From Margaritifera margaritifera (Eukaryota; Mollusca; Bivalvia; Unionida; Margaritiferidae), in contig JAQPZY010001692.1 in assembly GCA_029931535.1 (NCBI GenBank), positions 2,705,001-2,769,000 of the forward strand: DNA of 64,000 nt. The letters are read 5' to 3'. Below the pieces are notes generated by a model that did no database searches, was not told the origin of the DNA, and was given only the letters and a program-made list of their open reading frames with translations. Position numbers and translations under genes: made by a program. Numbering within the stretch: position 1 is the stretch's first letter; each line of letters opens with the position of its first letter. This document shows, one piece after another, positions 21,553 to 33,723 of this stretch.

Positions 21553-22613
21553 AGAATCCCTTGAAGGGACTGACTCTCTACTGGTTGAAAAGAATTTCCA
21601 TGAATTCAAGATAAGACCATTTCTTCCTTTTAACTGCAGAGTGTTGAAACCATCTTTGATATTCTTCAGTGATAACAAGATTTTCAAATTAGCTGTTGTG
21701 GTGGACATATTGGATGTCAACTTGGCACCATTTTCTATTAGAACCAACAAAGCATCATAAGAGGTCTTCAGGTGGAAACCCCATGTTCATATGAATTTCC
21801 GTTTTGGAGGAGAAACAATAACAAGATTTTCAAGCTGGATGCCATTGTGGCCATATTTTATATCTGATTGGCACCATTTCTATTTAGTACCAACTAGACA
21901 TCATAAGATGTCTTTTGGTGCAAGCACAATGCTGATATGATGAGCCATCTAGGAGAAGCAGTGATAACAAGATTTTCAAGATGGCCATTGTGGCAGTTGT
22001 ATTAGAAGTTGGATCAGCACCATTTTCATTTATGACCACCTAGACATCATTGGAAGTCTTTCAGTGAAAACCCCATGCTGATATGACCATTTATTCAGGA
22101 GAAATAGTGATAACAAGATTTTCTAGATGGCCACTGTAGCAAGCATATTGAATGTTTGAAAGGCACCATTATGACCAACTAGACATCATAAGAAGTTGTT
22201 TAGTAAAAACCCCATGTTGATATGACCATCCATTCAGGAGTAAGAGATAACAATATTTTCAAAATGGCCACTGTGGCAGCCATATTAGACATCAGATCAA
22301 CACCATTTTCATTTTGGACCAACTAGACATCATAAGAAGTCTTTTAGTGAAAACCCAATGTTGATATAACCATCCATTCAGGAGGAGTAGCATAAACAAG
22401 ATTTTCAAGATGGCTACTGTGGCAGCCATATTGGATTTCTGAGCAGCATCATTTTCATTAGGGCCAACTAGATCATGGGATGAATGTGTGTGTAAAGTTT
22501 CCTGGCAATCCTCCAAGTAGTTTAGGAGGAGAAGCAATAACAAACTTGTGCTAACGGACAGATGGACAACAGACCATCCCATAAGCTCTTCTGGTTTATG
22601 ACCAGGAGAGCTA
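21553..22613 (+). repeat. Satellite-bearing element, copy R5 (complete)
   Basis: The 5' module (GAATCCCTTGAAGGGACTGA, ATGAATTCAAGATAAGACC) is followed by about six ~145-bp units and a complete 3' module (TTTCCTGGCAATCCTCCAAG, CTTGTGCTAACGGACAGATG, ATAAGCTCTTCTGG, ACCAGGAGAGCT). Confidence 0.9.
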
Positions 22614-22835
22614 AAAATTAATAATAAAAGGTGTGCACAAAATTACAAACAATTACTTCATCCACAGATTCCTAGCCATTTCGGAAATGGTCCTGTAATG
22701 TCATGTTTCACCTAGGTTTTTGTAATGTTTGTTTTAAATATTCAATCTTGCAGGTCAAAACATGTCAAACAGCACATAAAATGCTTGCCTGCCCTATGTT
22801 CAACAGTCCTCTCTAGAAACTGAAATTCTTGTGCA
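22614..22835. other. Unassigned spacer
   Basis: AT-rich spacer between two satellite arrays; nothing recognised. Confidence 0.4.
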
Positions 22836-23735
22836 GAAACCACTTTTCTTCTTTCAGTCACAGTGACCTTGACCATGGACCCCCCTCCCCCCAAGTGTAA
22901 GCCATCCAAAGTCTGGTCCAGGTCTGTGATGTTGAACTTGTGTTATTTTGCAGAAACCATTTTATTCTTTCAGTCACAGTGACCTTTGCCTTTGACATTT
23001 TGGCACCAAAATCAATAGGCTTCTTCATTACCACAAATGCAAGCCATCCACAGAGTTTGGTCCATGTCTGTGATAGAGAATTAATGAAATTGTGCAGAAA
23101 CCATTTTTTCTTCTTTCAGTCAGTGACCTTGACCCCTGACATTTTTTACCCTGAATCTATAGAGTTCTTCCTTGCCAAAGTGCATGTCATCCGTAGAGAC
23201 CATTAACCATAGATGATAAATAAATCAAGTAAATGTGCAGAAACCATTTTTCTTCTTTCAGTCATAGTGACCTTTGACCTTTTTGATCCTGAAATTAATA
23301 TGGTTCTTCATTAACCCATGAGCAAGCCATCCACAAAGTCTGGTAATTGCAGATGATGAAGAACTCCAGTTATTGTGCAGAAACCATTTTTCTTCTTTCA
23401 GTCACAGTGGCCCTGACCTTTGACCTTTTAACCCCAAAATTGATAGGGCTCTTCCTTATCACAAGCCATCCCCAAAATATGTAACTCTAGATCATGGAGA
23501 ACTTGAGTTATTGTGCAGAAACCATTTTTCTTCTTCAGTCACAGTAACCTTGACCTTTGAGCTTTTGACCCCAAAATCAATAGGTTCTACCTTACCCCAA
23601 GTGCAAGCCTGTCGCTAAGTTTGGTAACTGTACATGGTAGACACAAGTTGTTGTGCAGAAATGAAACTGGTAACAGATGGACAGACGGATGGACATCACA
23701 ATATAATACACTGCCTAATGGCAGGCATATGAAAA
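22836..23735 (+). repeat. ~140-bp tandem array, CAGAAACCATTTTTCTTC family
   Basis: Six units start at CAGAAACCA near 22836, 22960, 23095, 23237, 23376 and 23517. Each carries TTTCAGTCACAGTGACCTTG, GACC(C)C(T)AAAATCAATAGG, CAAGCCATCCACAAAG and a GTTATTGTG-like end. They close with a terminal module (CTGGTAACAGATGGACAGAC, then hairpin CTGCCTAATGGCAGGCA). A short relative lies at 53222-53560. Two units contain an exact TGACCTTTGACCT. Confidence 0.85.
23268..23280 (-). promoter_or_regulatory. Perfect DR1-type nuclear-receptor half-site pair
   Basis: TGACCTTTGACCT reads AGGTCAAAGGTCA on the minus strand, the canonical DR1 bound by RXR, HNF4 and COUP-TF type receptors. It lies within the repeat array, so its function is unproven. 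A second exact copy is at 23414-23426 and a one-mismatch copy at 23551-23563. Confidence 0.4.
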
Positions 23736-25924
23736 TACAAAAAAGATACCTTCTAAAGTTAATTGATACATGTGAACGAAACACCAACAACTGACACTGT
23801 ACTGTTGATCGAGAGTAAGCCCTGAATATGCAAACATCTTGATATTCAATTTTATTGTAAATTCTAACTTCAGGTTGCATCTAGAATTTAGTAAATTTGG
23901 TAAATTTAGTAAGTTTTAACAAAGTTGAGAGAAAAAAAAGGGGGGGGGGGCAATCTGGTCATAGTTCGAGCCTCTCAATTGGACATAAAAAAAAAGTAAC
24001 TAAAAATGAAAGCAGAACAAGAGTGAGTATTATAATGTATCCCTTTTGTAAACTAGTGTAAGAATAGGAAAATGAAAATCCATATTCTCTTTCTTTAGCT
24101 CATGTTTTAAAACTTTTGTTGTTTTGGGGTTTTTTTTACACTTGTATGATACATAGGCATTACTATAAACAGTGTCCATGTCAATCATTCAAATTCATCA
24201 ATAGAACAAAACTGTACAGATTAAGATCTGCTGGTGCATTATACTGTATGATGGTAGTCCGACAATATAAGATGCCGACCCTGATGTGTATGATGGGGGG
24301 TTGATATCTAACTGACATGCCAACACTGATGTGTATGATGGGGGGTTGACATCTAACTGCCATAACAATCAGTGTTGTGGAGCTCTGTTCCAACAGCATC
24401 AACAGAAAAACTGGCAGCCAAATTTTCAAGAATACCTCATATAGTTGGCAGCCCATATTGACACTTTTACACAGCTTCAAGTCTAATTGCTTTATTCATA
24501 TTATACTTACTCTGATGCCTTTATCAAAGTAAATCCATGCACAATATAATACTTGCATTTATCAAACTCTGTTGACTGCTAGCTCAGTTCTTTGAAGAGC
24601 AATGGTACCCAAGGAATGCCAAAGTTGGTTAACTAGGGGTGCAATTTCTCTAATGAAATGAACGTCAACTCAAATTCACTAAAACATTAGTGATTAGACC
24701 ATGCTTCCTTAAATCCCTGTATTTGCCAGACATGACCACCAGTTCAAAGGTTTTGACCGGCACTTACTCTGCACATCCAGACATCAGTCATAGGATATCC
24801 CAAATAAATTTATATCAAACTGTCTTCGCTTTGTTTATCCGTTAAACAGTCAAATAAACACCTATTCAAAGGTCACTATGTCTAGTTTACAGATTGTTTC
24901 TTCACTGGGCAATCAATAGAGGCATCACCGACCAATCTTGTTGCAGCTCAACTGCCTGAAGACTATACTGCTCACGGTTAGCTGATTAAATGGGGGTAGA
25001 GAAGGGCAACTTAATCCTTTAGTGAACATTAGTGCTGTAAATTTCAAAAATCAGCCTCTCAGTAAAGATGTGTCTTTGTTATTCCAAAGGTTGTTTTTTT
25101 TTTTGGGGGGGGGGGGGGGTTAAATTGGTAGGCTTATATATGCCTAGATGAGACAATAATAAGTATCAGCCTTAGTTTTACTGCTTGAGAGAACACTACT
25201 CACTATGTCAAAGCTCAGCATAATAATGATGAAAACTGTAACCCTTAGCAAGAGTTTGCAGACAAGAGATTTGCCGTACATTACCATGAAGCCAGATGTT
25301 GATGATTTTTTACATCACTGGAAGCTGCGTACCTCACCCATTTTGGGTCCCTCTGCAACAAGTTTCTTACAGCCACGTGTGACAGCGGTCACTTCAATGG
25401 GATACAACTGGAAGTGTTTGTCACATGACAATGACTTCCCAGCCAAAGCAGTGTGGTGTATATGGATTATTATGCAAATGTACATGATAGATTCCTCGAC
25501 CATGCAAAGTTGAATGCATTCACTGTGTTTGAGTCTAACACTTTTCCTGTAAATGTTAGTTACATGCCCCTGTTTGGTAATGATCAGATTGATACATATC
25601 GCTCATTACAGTTAACCAAGAGAGAACAGTGAAAATAGTCATCAGTACTGATGTGGTAATGAGTGGGGGATTCTCAAATAAATTGTGTACAACAATTGCA
25701 GAGGACTGTCAGCAACTGAATTACTGACCAAACTAGTTTCAATAAAAGGACAGTACATGAATGTGATTTGTTTGATAGAAATTTCACATGTACTTCCAGT
25801 GTCAAGTATGGGGTGTGAGTGCTGATTTACGCACCCAAATTTATCAGAACAAAGCTGCAATGCAGGCTGAGTGTTCACCTCTTGAGAATAAATCTTGTTG
25901 GTGTTGATATAAAAGACTCTGATC
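23736..25924. other. Unassigned DNA with minor duplications
   Basis: A fragment of the foldback family is visible at 24215-24260 (AAGATCTGCTGGTGCATTAT). A ~46-bp direct duplication lies at about 24273-24365 (CTGATGTGTATGATGGGGGG twice). Poly-G runs are at 23940-23950 and 25105-25121. The 102-residue plus frame at 25205-25513 is open but has no recognisable domain or clear splice boundaries. Confidence 0.4.
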
Positions 25925-26095
25925 CAGTGGCATACTAACGGGGGGGCAGGGGGGCAGACAGGGCAGTTGCCCCGGGCGCCCGAGGTCTTGGGGCACCAAA
26001 ACAACTACTAAAAATTTGGGCCTCATATTCTGGCACTTTGGGCCATCATCGCATCATCGTCACTCCGGGCGCCATTTACCCTTAGTATGCCACTG
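25925..26095. mobile_element. hAT-type MITE (171 bp)
   Basis: Perfect terminal inverted repeat: CAGTGGCATACTAA at the left and TTAGTATGCCACTG at the right. It is flanked by a perfect 8-bp target duplication, CTCTGATC (25917-25924 and 26096-26103). It is GC-rich against AT-rich surroundings. Non-autonomous. Confidence 0.9.
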
Positions 26096-26261
26096 CTCTG
26101 ATCCAATGCTAGCAGTCAGGAAGTGGAAGGGAAACTGAAACAGATCTGTTTCAACAAAACAAAAGAGAATGTTTTCACCTAACTAATAAACTGTAAGTGA
26201 GTGGATTTACCATAGTGCAAATGTGGCGATGTTATGATTGGTCACAGGAATACTGCGTTTT

Positions 26262-26298
<37 letters not shown>

Positions 26299-26330
26299 TA
26301 TATCTGTATTTTTCATCATGTGTTAAAAAA

Positions 26331-26465
26331 GAATCTTACATTTGTGCTCTTGTCAAATGAAATTTATGAAACTCACTGAGTTACTTGGCAAAACTTTCAT
26401 TAATGATACAAATCATTTGACTGGTTTCATAAATTTCATTTGAAATTAGCACTCTTGTAAGATCC
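26331..26465. repeat. Imperfect long inverted repeat
   Basis: Arms 26331-26371 and 26425-26465 both read outward from TCAAATGAAATTTATGAAA to a GATCTTACA/GAATCTTACA end, with several mismatches and a ~53-bp loop. It may be a separate foldback element beside the candidate hAT element. Confidence 0.65.
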
Positions 26466-26471
26466 CCTATC

Positions 26472-27290
26472 AGACCTGCCAACCCTAACAAGACCTTCTC
26501 TGTAAGGAAGTCGATTTTTTTCCTTAAGTGAGACCAGTTTTCAGTAAAGTGTAACAAAATATCATTTACTACTATTGCCAAGTTAGAAAAAATGCATTTA
26601 AATAGTTCAGGAGTACAATTCAAGACTGATACAGCGACAGTAAACATTATGTTCAGCTAAAAAGTTTGTAAAGGACACTTAGTTCTTAATTACCTCCAGT
26701 ACAGTTCACAAACTGCAGTTCCAAACCCTATGGAGCTCAATGGCTCCTTGCTATCTCTCAACTTCACGTAATCCTTAGCCTTTTTTTCAATTTTACTTGG
26801 TGACAGCATTCATCTCATGATTTCTCCCGCTGAGACATACTCAAATCAACACATTATGTCCAATAAATATAATTGTTGCCTTTCCTGCTTTTTCCCACAA
26901 GAATCTGAATAGTCCTTTATATTCTTCTGTACTGACTATGAAAACTTTTTAAGTGGCGTATTGCCTCTTGCGTCTTGAACATGTCATTTGAATGATGCCA
27001 TTTGTTTTGAAAATTCTACAAGCAACAGCTTGATCATTTAGATGAGCTGCATGACAAAATATGTGCAGTTTAAACCGTCTGAGGTACTCCTGTAAAGTTA
27101 ATCTGGTTCCCTGACAAACTCCACTGAATCTAACATGAAATCACGGATCTGAATCAAACACGGACAAACCAGTATCCGGATTGTACTGCACCAATCATAT
27201 TTTCGTAATTTTTGCTTTTATTCTGCAAGTCTGTATTTTAATGACCATTTCCGTAAGACTTACGGCCATATCATAAAGGTTGGTAAGTCT
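26472..27290. mobile_element. Candidate hAT-like element (819 bp)
   Basis: Ends AGACCTGCCAACC and GGTTGGTAAGTCT form 13-bp inverted repeats with two mismatches. Flanks CCCCTATC (26464-26471) and CCCCTATA (27291-27298) look like an 8-bp target duplication with one difference. No transposase motif seen. Confidence 0.5.
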
Positions 27291-27415
27291 CCCCTATATA
27301 TTAGCCTACTGAGCAACTGATTTTTTAAAACTCTTGTAGGTGTGTGTGAAAATAGTAAATTCTGCACATTTGCAAGATAAAATTGAATGATTTGCTTCTA
27401 GGCTGTATACATATT

Positions 27416-28045
27416 CAGTGTTGCATCTAGGATCCCAATGGCAGGGGACACTGTGTAACCCCATCCTCCAAATAAATCATGAAAACATTAACATGTTTGA
27501 GTATCTGTTTTGCCTGAAATAAGCTACACTATGAAATTTTCCGTTCCTGATCATGCACTCATTTAACTTTAGTGTTCACTCACTGTCTACAAGCTTTTAT
27601 AATAATAGTTCACATTTTTTTTTAAAAATTAGCATTACTTTTTTTTCAAATCAGTAATTCATTGATTAATTTACAAATTGTGTATTTGCATAAATTTAGT
27701 CCCTTTTTGTCATTAATTCAACCTCAAAATAAATTCAATCTTCATCACCATAGGTGTGCCTTCAACCTTGAAAATATGTTGCACTAGTGACTGTCAAAGA
27801 CTTTACATTGCAACTTTGCAGACTACCCGGGTAACACAAACCTTGAATGTTTTGATTTCCAAATATGTTGTTTTAAATTAAATATTACTTGCCATCTTAG
27901 CTTTTAACATCTTTGCCTATTGCTAGCGCCAACATAGACGTGGATGGATGTGCACAAAAGTAGTAGGCATATTTTTGGTCAAGATTTGGGGGACAAAGGA
28001 CAAAAGTTCTTGCAAACCTGTGATCCTGTATTCAAGGTGCAACAA
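27416..28045 (+). repeat. Three-copy interspersed repeat, copy 1
   Basis: Shares CAGTG...CATCTAGGATCCCAATG, TTAACATGTTTGA, TCATTTAACTTTAGTGTTC, CAACCTTGAAAATATGTTGC and CAACTTTGCAGACTAC with 32200-32935 and, in part, with 52473-53170. No ORF. The class is unknown. It may be a decayed DNA transposon. Confidence 0.65.
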
Positions 28046-28439
28046 TGCATATTTTAAAATTATGTCACTATTTAAGCGCAAAAAAGTTGTTGTAAATTTA
28101 GTTTTGGTCATCGTGTTTGCAAAAATTGTATGCTTATAAAAATTGTGTAATTTACAGTGGTTCAAATTTGTAATAGCATATTTTCCACGACTAATAAATT
28201 CATTCTATGGCTGATTTAAAAATGAGATCTCAAACTTTTTGTCCTGATATACTGTTGTAGCCATTCATTTTCATGGGTCTCAATTTTGGAAGCTTTGAGA
28301 AAAATGACATTTTGGTTGGTACCTAAATTCAAAAACAGGGGCAGGGCTCAAATGGTTTTCACAGGCCAATTCAGGTAATTTTGTCTGAAAACCACAAAGT
28401 TCATGAAAAAATGATATTCCATGAAGAAAAAAAAAAATC

Positions 28440-28625
28440 GGGAGGGGGGGGGGGGTTATGGCACAGCAACACAGGTTATTTAGTGCCAAGGTAATTGGAG
28501 TCAAGTGCCTTGCCCAAGGACACATAACTGTTGCCGACATGGACTAATCCGATGGTAGGATTTGAACCTGCACCCTTCCTGTTGCAAGTTCATCATGCTA
28601 ACCACTGCAGCTCCTACGAAAAATA
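28440..28625 (-). mobile_element. tRNA-derived SINE, family A (minus)
   Basis: Reverse complement shows GTGGTTAGCATGATGAAC (A-box region), AGGGTGCAGGTTCAAATCC (B box), GTCCTTGGGCAAGGCACTTG and GCACTAAATAACCTGTG. This is the same order as 56833-57015. Confidence 0.75.
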
Positions 28626-28754
28626 GTTAATTCACTGTATATTACAGATATGACTATATTAATGGCATATAAAAATCAGATAGCAAGCTCAATTACTGTC
28701 TTAACTTATTTAGCAGTGTATAACACTATTTTCACCTAATTTTCTTATTTTCAG

Positions 28755-28837
28755 TCGGGGATGTGCGTTTTATAGAAGAACTAAACAAAAAAGTGTTTTT
28801 CCAGGTCAGATCTGATGAAAGGATGAAGGCTCTATAG
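28755..28837 (+). CDS. Candidate terminal exon of an unidentified host gene
   Basis: A strong acceptor (TTTTCTTATTTTCAG ending at 28754) is followed by 2+26 codons, GDVRFIEELNKKVFFQ then VRSDERMKAL, and a TAG at 28835-28837. The phase implies that the preceding exon leaves one codon base. The peptide is amphipathic and charged. I do not recognise the family. An AT-rich 3' UTR with AATAAA follows within 100 bp, as expected for a last exon. The upstream exons are not identified in this window. Chance occurrence of acceptor, frame and poly-A signal together is possible but less likely. Confidence 0.5.
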
Positions 28838-28934
28838 CTGCCTACATGTGTCACATTCACTTCATGTGAAATATTAAATCTGTTGCACGTTGCATTGTAA
28901 CTAAGTTGTTTACCAGTACTAGCCTTATTAAAGA

Positions 28935-28940
28935 AATAAA
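28935..28940 (+). terminator. Polyadenylation signal AATAAA
   Basis: AATAAA lies 98 bp after the stop of the candidate terminal exon, with a T/G-rich stretch (TAGTCTTGTTCTTTG) beginning ~20 bp downstream, as expected for a cleavage site near 28955-28965. Confidence 0.5.
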
Positions 28941-28965
28941 TAATGCTTACAAACCTTGATAGTCT

Positions 28966-30195
28966 TGTTCTTTGATTGCTTATATTAATAAACTCACTTC
29001 ATTTCACATCACTGTGTAGCGTCTTGTTCTGTGCCACATGTATATAACAACTGGTAACTTGTTGTTCTAAAGCTGTTAAGTACCGCAGTGCAGTGGAACA
29101 AATATGATGATTACCGTACCTGTCCTGTAAATGTTCAGTATTCCATAACTGTGGATCTAATACATTTTTTCTCAATTTATTTTTGGTTGAATTGAAATAT
29201 AATATTTAGAATTCAAGCTGTGTTAATGTTCTCATTAAAGGCACCTTCTAAAGTCATATTTTTTGCGACTACAGTTTGTCTGTTACGGTAACACTGACAC
29301 ATTGTGAAACAAAATAATGTATAAGTCTGAATTTTTTTTCTTTGGAAAATAAACTTGGTTTTAGTTTATTTCTCATCTTAAATGATAGTATTTGATATAT
29401 CTTTGTGACTAAACAGTGATCAATGCTTCATTGACTCAGTGTGGTCTTTTCATGGTAAACAGCACCAGCTAAACTCTGATGTGCTAAACATAGTTACAAT
29501 GCTTTGTCGAAGTAAATTTTCAATTTATTTACTTTTCTTCAGAAAATAAGCTTGGTTCTTTGTTTTATTTCTCATCTTAAAACACAGTATTTGATCCTTC
29601 TTTGTTACAATAGAGTGAGCAATATTTAATTGACTCGGCATGGTGTTTTTAAAGGTAATCAGTGCCTGCTAAAGTTTTGATGTGCAAAACATAATTACAT
29701 AGTATTGTCTTGGTAAATTCTAAATAAGTATAAATACTAGTCCTGAACTTTCACATACATGTAGCATCTTGTGTTCAGTCTTGAAACGCCAGAAATCATG
29801 ACAGATGAGGACATATAGCAACTTTTCAAGTGATGATGACAAAGGGGAATTTGAGGGATTTGATGCAATAGACTGAATTCCATCAACAAGGTGAACCTTA
29901 TAACGGCCCTTTTAAGGGCCAACCATAAAATCAGAATGATATACTTTAAAGTTTGCCACTTTTTCATTCTTTCTTTTACGATATCTGTAAAAAAAAAAAA
30001 AAGTATTGGTCATAATTGGGTGCTGTACTGACAGGAAAGACCAGAGAAATAGTAATGTGCTGGTTTATTGTAAAGAATTCAAACGTCGTGTAACAAAGAT
30101 GATCAGTGCACTATCAAGATTTTAAAATCTATTGTATCTCAAGCGTGTTATATGGTAGAACTACATTTTTTCCCCTCATTCTGGGTCAAAATTTG
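28966..30195. other. Unassigned AT-rich DNA
   Basis: No gene seen. A ~130-bp segment is loosely duplicated at about 29340-29480 and 29525-29660 (AAATAA(A/G)CTTGGTT, TTTATTTCTCATCTTAAA, AGTATTTGAT). Confidence 0.4.
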
Positions 30196-30235
30196 GTGTG
30201 CACGTTATACATCAGTGCACATTATGGACACCAAA

Positions 30236-30437
30236 ATATGGTACAAGTCAAATCCAACTGCAAACTGCACAGACCCATATCTGCCATTGCATAATGCACC
30301 AGCAGATCTGGGTCTGTGGAGTATGTTTGGAGTAATCAATAGAACAAACATAGACCCTGATCTGCTAGTGCATTATGTGACAGCAGATCAGGGTCTATCT
30401 TATTTTCAGTTGGAAAAGACTTATAAATGAGTAAATA
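30236..30437. mobile_element. Foldback MITE-like element, copy P5
   Basis: Outer arms AAGTCAAATCCAACTGCAAA and TTTCAGTTGGAAAAGACTT bracket the same nested GATCTGCCATTGCATAATGC and GCATTATGTGACAGCAGATC modules as P1-P3. TTGGAGTAATCAATAGAAC lies in the loop. Confidence 0.7.
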
Positions 30438-30719
30438 CAGTACTTGCTATTTTCTCCCTCCAGCTTCCATTTAAATCAGAGCTTTATAAAGACTTTTTTC
30501 TAGAGGAAATGAGTTTCTACAGATTAGCACAAAAAGACTAAAATAACCAAGATAATGGAATGAAAGCATTTCTTTATCTTAATTTCAGATACTGAGACAA
30601 TCTTGTTCACCGAAAATAGAACTGATCAATAATGGTTCCTCTGGAACTACACTGCCTCTAGGAACAGGATACAAGGCCTTATTTTACAGAGGACCCACAC
30701 TTTCTTTAAAAGTGTCAGG

Positions 30720-32153
30720 GATCTGTTCGTTTGTCTGTCTATGTCAGATCAGCATAATTTTCATTTAGACCCAACTAGACGCCATAAGAAGTCTTCTGGT
30801 GAAAACCAGATGCTGACTGGACTTTTCCATTTAGGACTAGTAATGATCACAAGAATTTCAAGATAACTGCCATGGTAGCCATAGTGGATGTCAGATCAGC
30901 ATGATTTTCATTTAGGACAAAGTAGACATCATAAGAAGCATTTGCATGAAAACCCCATGATGATATGACTTGGCATTTAGCAGGAGTACTGACAACAACA
31001 TGCCATATCAGCACCATTTTCATTTAGAAGCAACTGGACATCACAATGTCTTTCAGTGAAAACTCAATGTCGATATGACCATCCATCAGGTGCAGAAATG
31101 ATAACAAGAATTGGAGGTCAGATAAGCACCATTTTTATTTGGGACCAACTAAACATAAGTCTTCCACTGAAAACCCCATGTTGATAAGACTTTCCATTTA
31201 GGAGTAACCATAGCAAGATTTTCAAGTCAGGTGCCATGGTGACCATACTGGATGTTTGATCTGGACCAAGTAGACATGATAAGAAATCTTTAAGTGAAAA
31301 CCTCATGTTGATACGACATTCAGAAGTAGCAATAACAAGATTTTCAAGATAGCTGCTGTGGCAGTGATATTTGATGCCCGAGCAGCACCATTTCATTCAA
31401 CGAGACATCACAAGCAGAGAAATGATAACAAAAATTGGAGGTCAGATCGACACCATGTCAATATGACTTTTCAATCTGGAAGAGTGGCCATAACAGGATT
31501 TTTAAGATGGCTGCCATGGCAGCCATATTGGACATCAGATTGGGACCATTTTCATTTGAGACCAACTACACATCATAAGTAGTCTGTTAGTGAAAAACCC
31601 ATGTTGATAAAACCATCCATTAAGGAGGATTAGGAACATCAAGATTTTCAAGACGGCCACTGTGGTAGCCATATTGGATGTCCAAGTGGACCATTTTCAT
31701 TTAGGATCAACTAGACATCATAAGGAGTATAATGGTGAAAACCCCATGTTAATATGACCATCTGTTTAGAAGGAGTAGCAATAACAAGATTTTCAAGATG
31801 GCTGCCATGGTAAGCGATATTGGACTTCAGATTGGCACCATTTTCATTTAGGACCAACTAGATATTATAAGAAGCCTTTTAGTTAAAACCTCATGTTGAT
31901 ATGACCATCCATTCTGGTGGAGTAGCTGTAACAAGATTTTCAAGATGGCCCCTATTGTGGTCATACTGGATGTCTGAGTAGTACCATTTTCATTTAGGAC
32001 CAACGAGACCTTGGGATGAATGTGTATGTAAAGTCATGGCAATCCTCCAAGTAGCTTAGGAGAAATAACAATAACAAACTTGTGCTAACAGATGGATGGA
32101 CAACAGGCAACAGATCATCCCATAAGCTCTTCTGATCTATGACCAGTAAAGCT
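30720..32153 (+). repeat. Satellite-bearing element, copy R6
   Basis: About eight ~145-bp units with several internal truncations and a 3' module (GTAAAGTCATGGCAATCCTC, CTTGTGCTAACAGATGGATG, ATAAGCTCTTCTGATC). The 5' hairpin module is missing; the array begins abruptly after TTCGTTTGTCTGTCTATG. Confidence 0.85.
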
Positions 32154-32199
32154 ACATGTAAAAACAAAACAAACAGCAGCTGATCTCAGATCTATGATA

Positions 32200-32935
32200 C
32201 AGTGTCACACCTAGAATCCCAAGCACAGGGCACACTGTGTCCCCCACCCTTTAAAATTTGGGGCACACACATCATTTAAAGGGACAAAAGAAAATAGTAA
32301 TACAGAATGCACTAGTAGTGCTAAAAAATGGTATATCTTATTTGCTTTGATAGTTTTGCCACCTTAACCTTGTTGTCTGTACTATAATATCATTTTCCTG
32401 GACACTTATATTATTATAATAAACATTTTATCATGTGCTCAAGTAACTCATGAAAAATTAACATGTTTGAAGCCTGAAATGAGCTGCACAATGGAATTTT
32501 CCATTCTGAATCTTGCTCTCATTTAACTCTAGTGTTCCCTCATTATCTGCCAGCACCTATTATAACATATACCCATTTTTTCTGAATTACTTATCTTTCC
32601 CAATTAATAAATCATTGATAAAATTACAAATTAGTCTCTTCTGTCATTAATTCAACTTAAAAAAAAACTAAATCTTCATTGCAGATGGTGTGACTTTGAT
32701 CTTGAAAATATGTTACACTAGAGGCCATCAAAGACCTTAAACTGCAACTCAGCTGACTACTACAAACCTTGAATGTTTTCATTCCCAGATATTTGTTTTA
32801 AAATGGATATTAATTGCCATGTATTTTTCAATTTGTTTAAGACAAAACAAGCATGGGGGGGTTAAGATTTAGGGGACATCAGACAAAGTGCAGGAAGCCG
32901 CAATAACATGCTCAAAGTGCAACAGTGATGATACC
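32200..32935 (+). repeat. Three-copy interspersed repeat, copy 2
   Basis: The longest version: start CAGTGTCACACCTAGAATCC, middle TAGTTTTGCCACCTTAACC, TTAACATGTTTGAAGCCTG, TCATTTAACTCTAGTGTTCC and an end near CAAAGTGCAACAGTG. The middle is shared with 52473-53170 and the start with 27416. Confidence 0.65.
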
Positions 32936-33680
32936 AATACATTCATGTTACAGAATCTTCCATGATGGGATCAGGGGACCAACATAATAAATTTATCCAA
33001 AAATCTGTGTGTGGTGGTGGTGGTGGTGGTGGTGGTGGGTGGGGATGCTCATTATCAGATACCCCTCTGTAAATATTTTTCGATTTTTGGGGTAAAAATG
33101 GAAGGCAGGGGTTATCAAAAGCATGGACTTGTCGCTGGATATACAGTACAACTGGAACATTGATACAATTGCAAAAAACACTGTGCACAACAATGACAAG
33201 AACAATGATGACGATGATAATGGTGATGACAACAATGATTCGAACTGACAGATCTTGGTTCTCAACCCCCTCACCTTACCAGGTGTAACAAACTGCTCAC
33301 AAAGCATATCTTGTACAGAATTCTTTTTACTTTTTTTTATAAAAAAAATCAAAACTATTAAGAAGGATAAAGATGATTTTCTCAGCTTAAATTTCCTTGT
33401 AATTTTTTTAGGTTAACTTCCCAAATTTGTAATTACCTGCTTATACATATACTCAAGTTTAATTGTTTATATGGTGGAAGTTTTTGTGATGTTAAGCTGT
33501 TTGTGTACTCTACCACTGAGGCAAAAATTAATGAATTATGTACTTGAACCAATTCCCAAATCCTGACATCAATGAACAAAATACTTGCTGCATTCATATT
33601 TATCAATCCTGCAGAATAGTCTAACATGTGTATATGCCCGCATGTTAGACCACCACAATTGTCAATAGAATTTACTGAAA
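32936..33680. other. Unassigned DNA with (GGT)n
   Basis: A (GGT)n tract lies at about 33008-33043 and a GATGACAAC-rich stretch at 33190-33240. His- and Pro-rich minus-strand frames across the GGT tract are artefacts. Confidence 0.4.
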
Positions 33681-33723
33681 TGTAGTTTTTTGGGGGGTAA
33701 AACTAATTTTAATTATGCAATAC

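Noticed and set aside
25205..25513. 102-residue plus frame and opposing minus frame
   Set aside because: No domain, no splice logic, ordinary length for chance in this composition.
30589..30760. Possible exon after acceptor TTTATCTTAATTTCAG with frame ILRQSCSPKIELINNGSS...
   Set aside because: No convincing donor, no recognisable family, and the frame runs into satellite copy R6.
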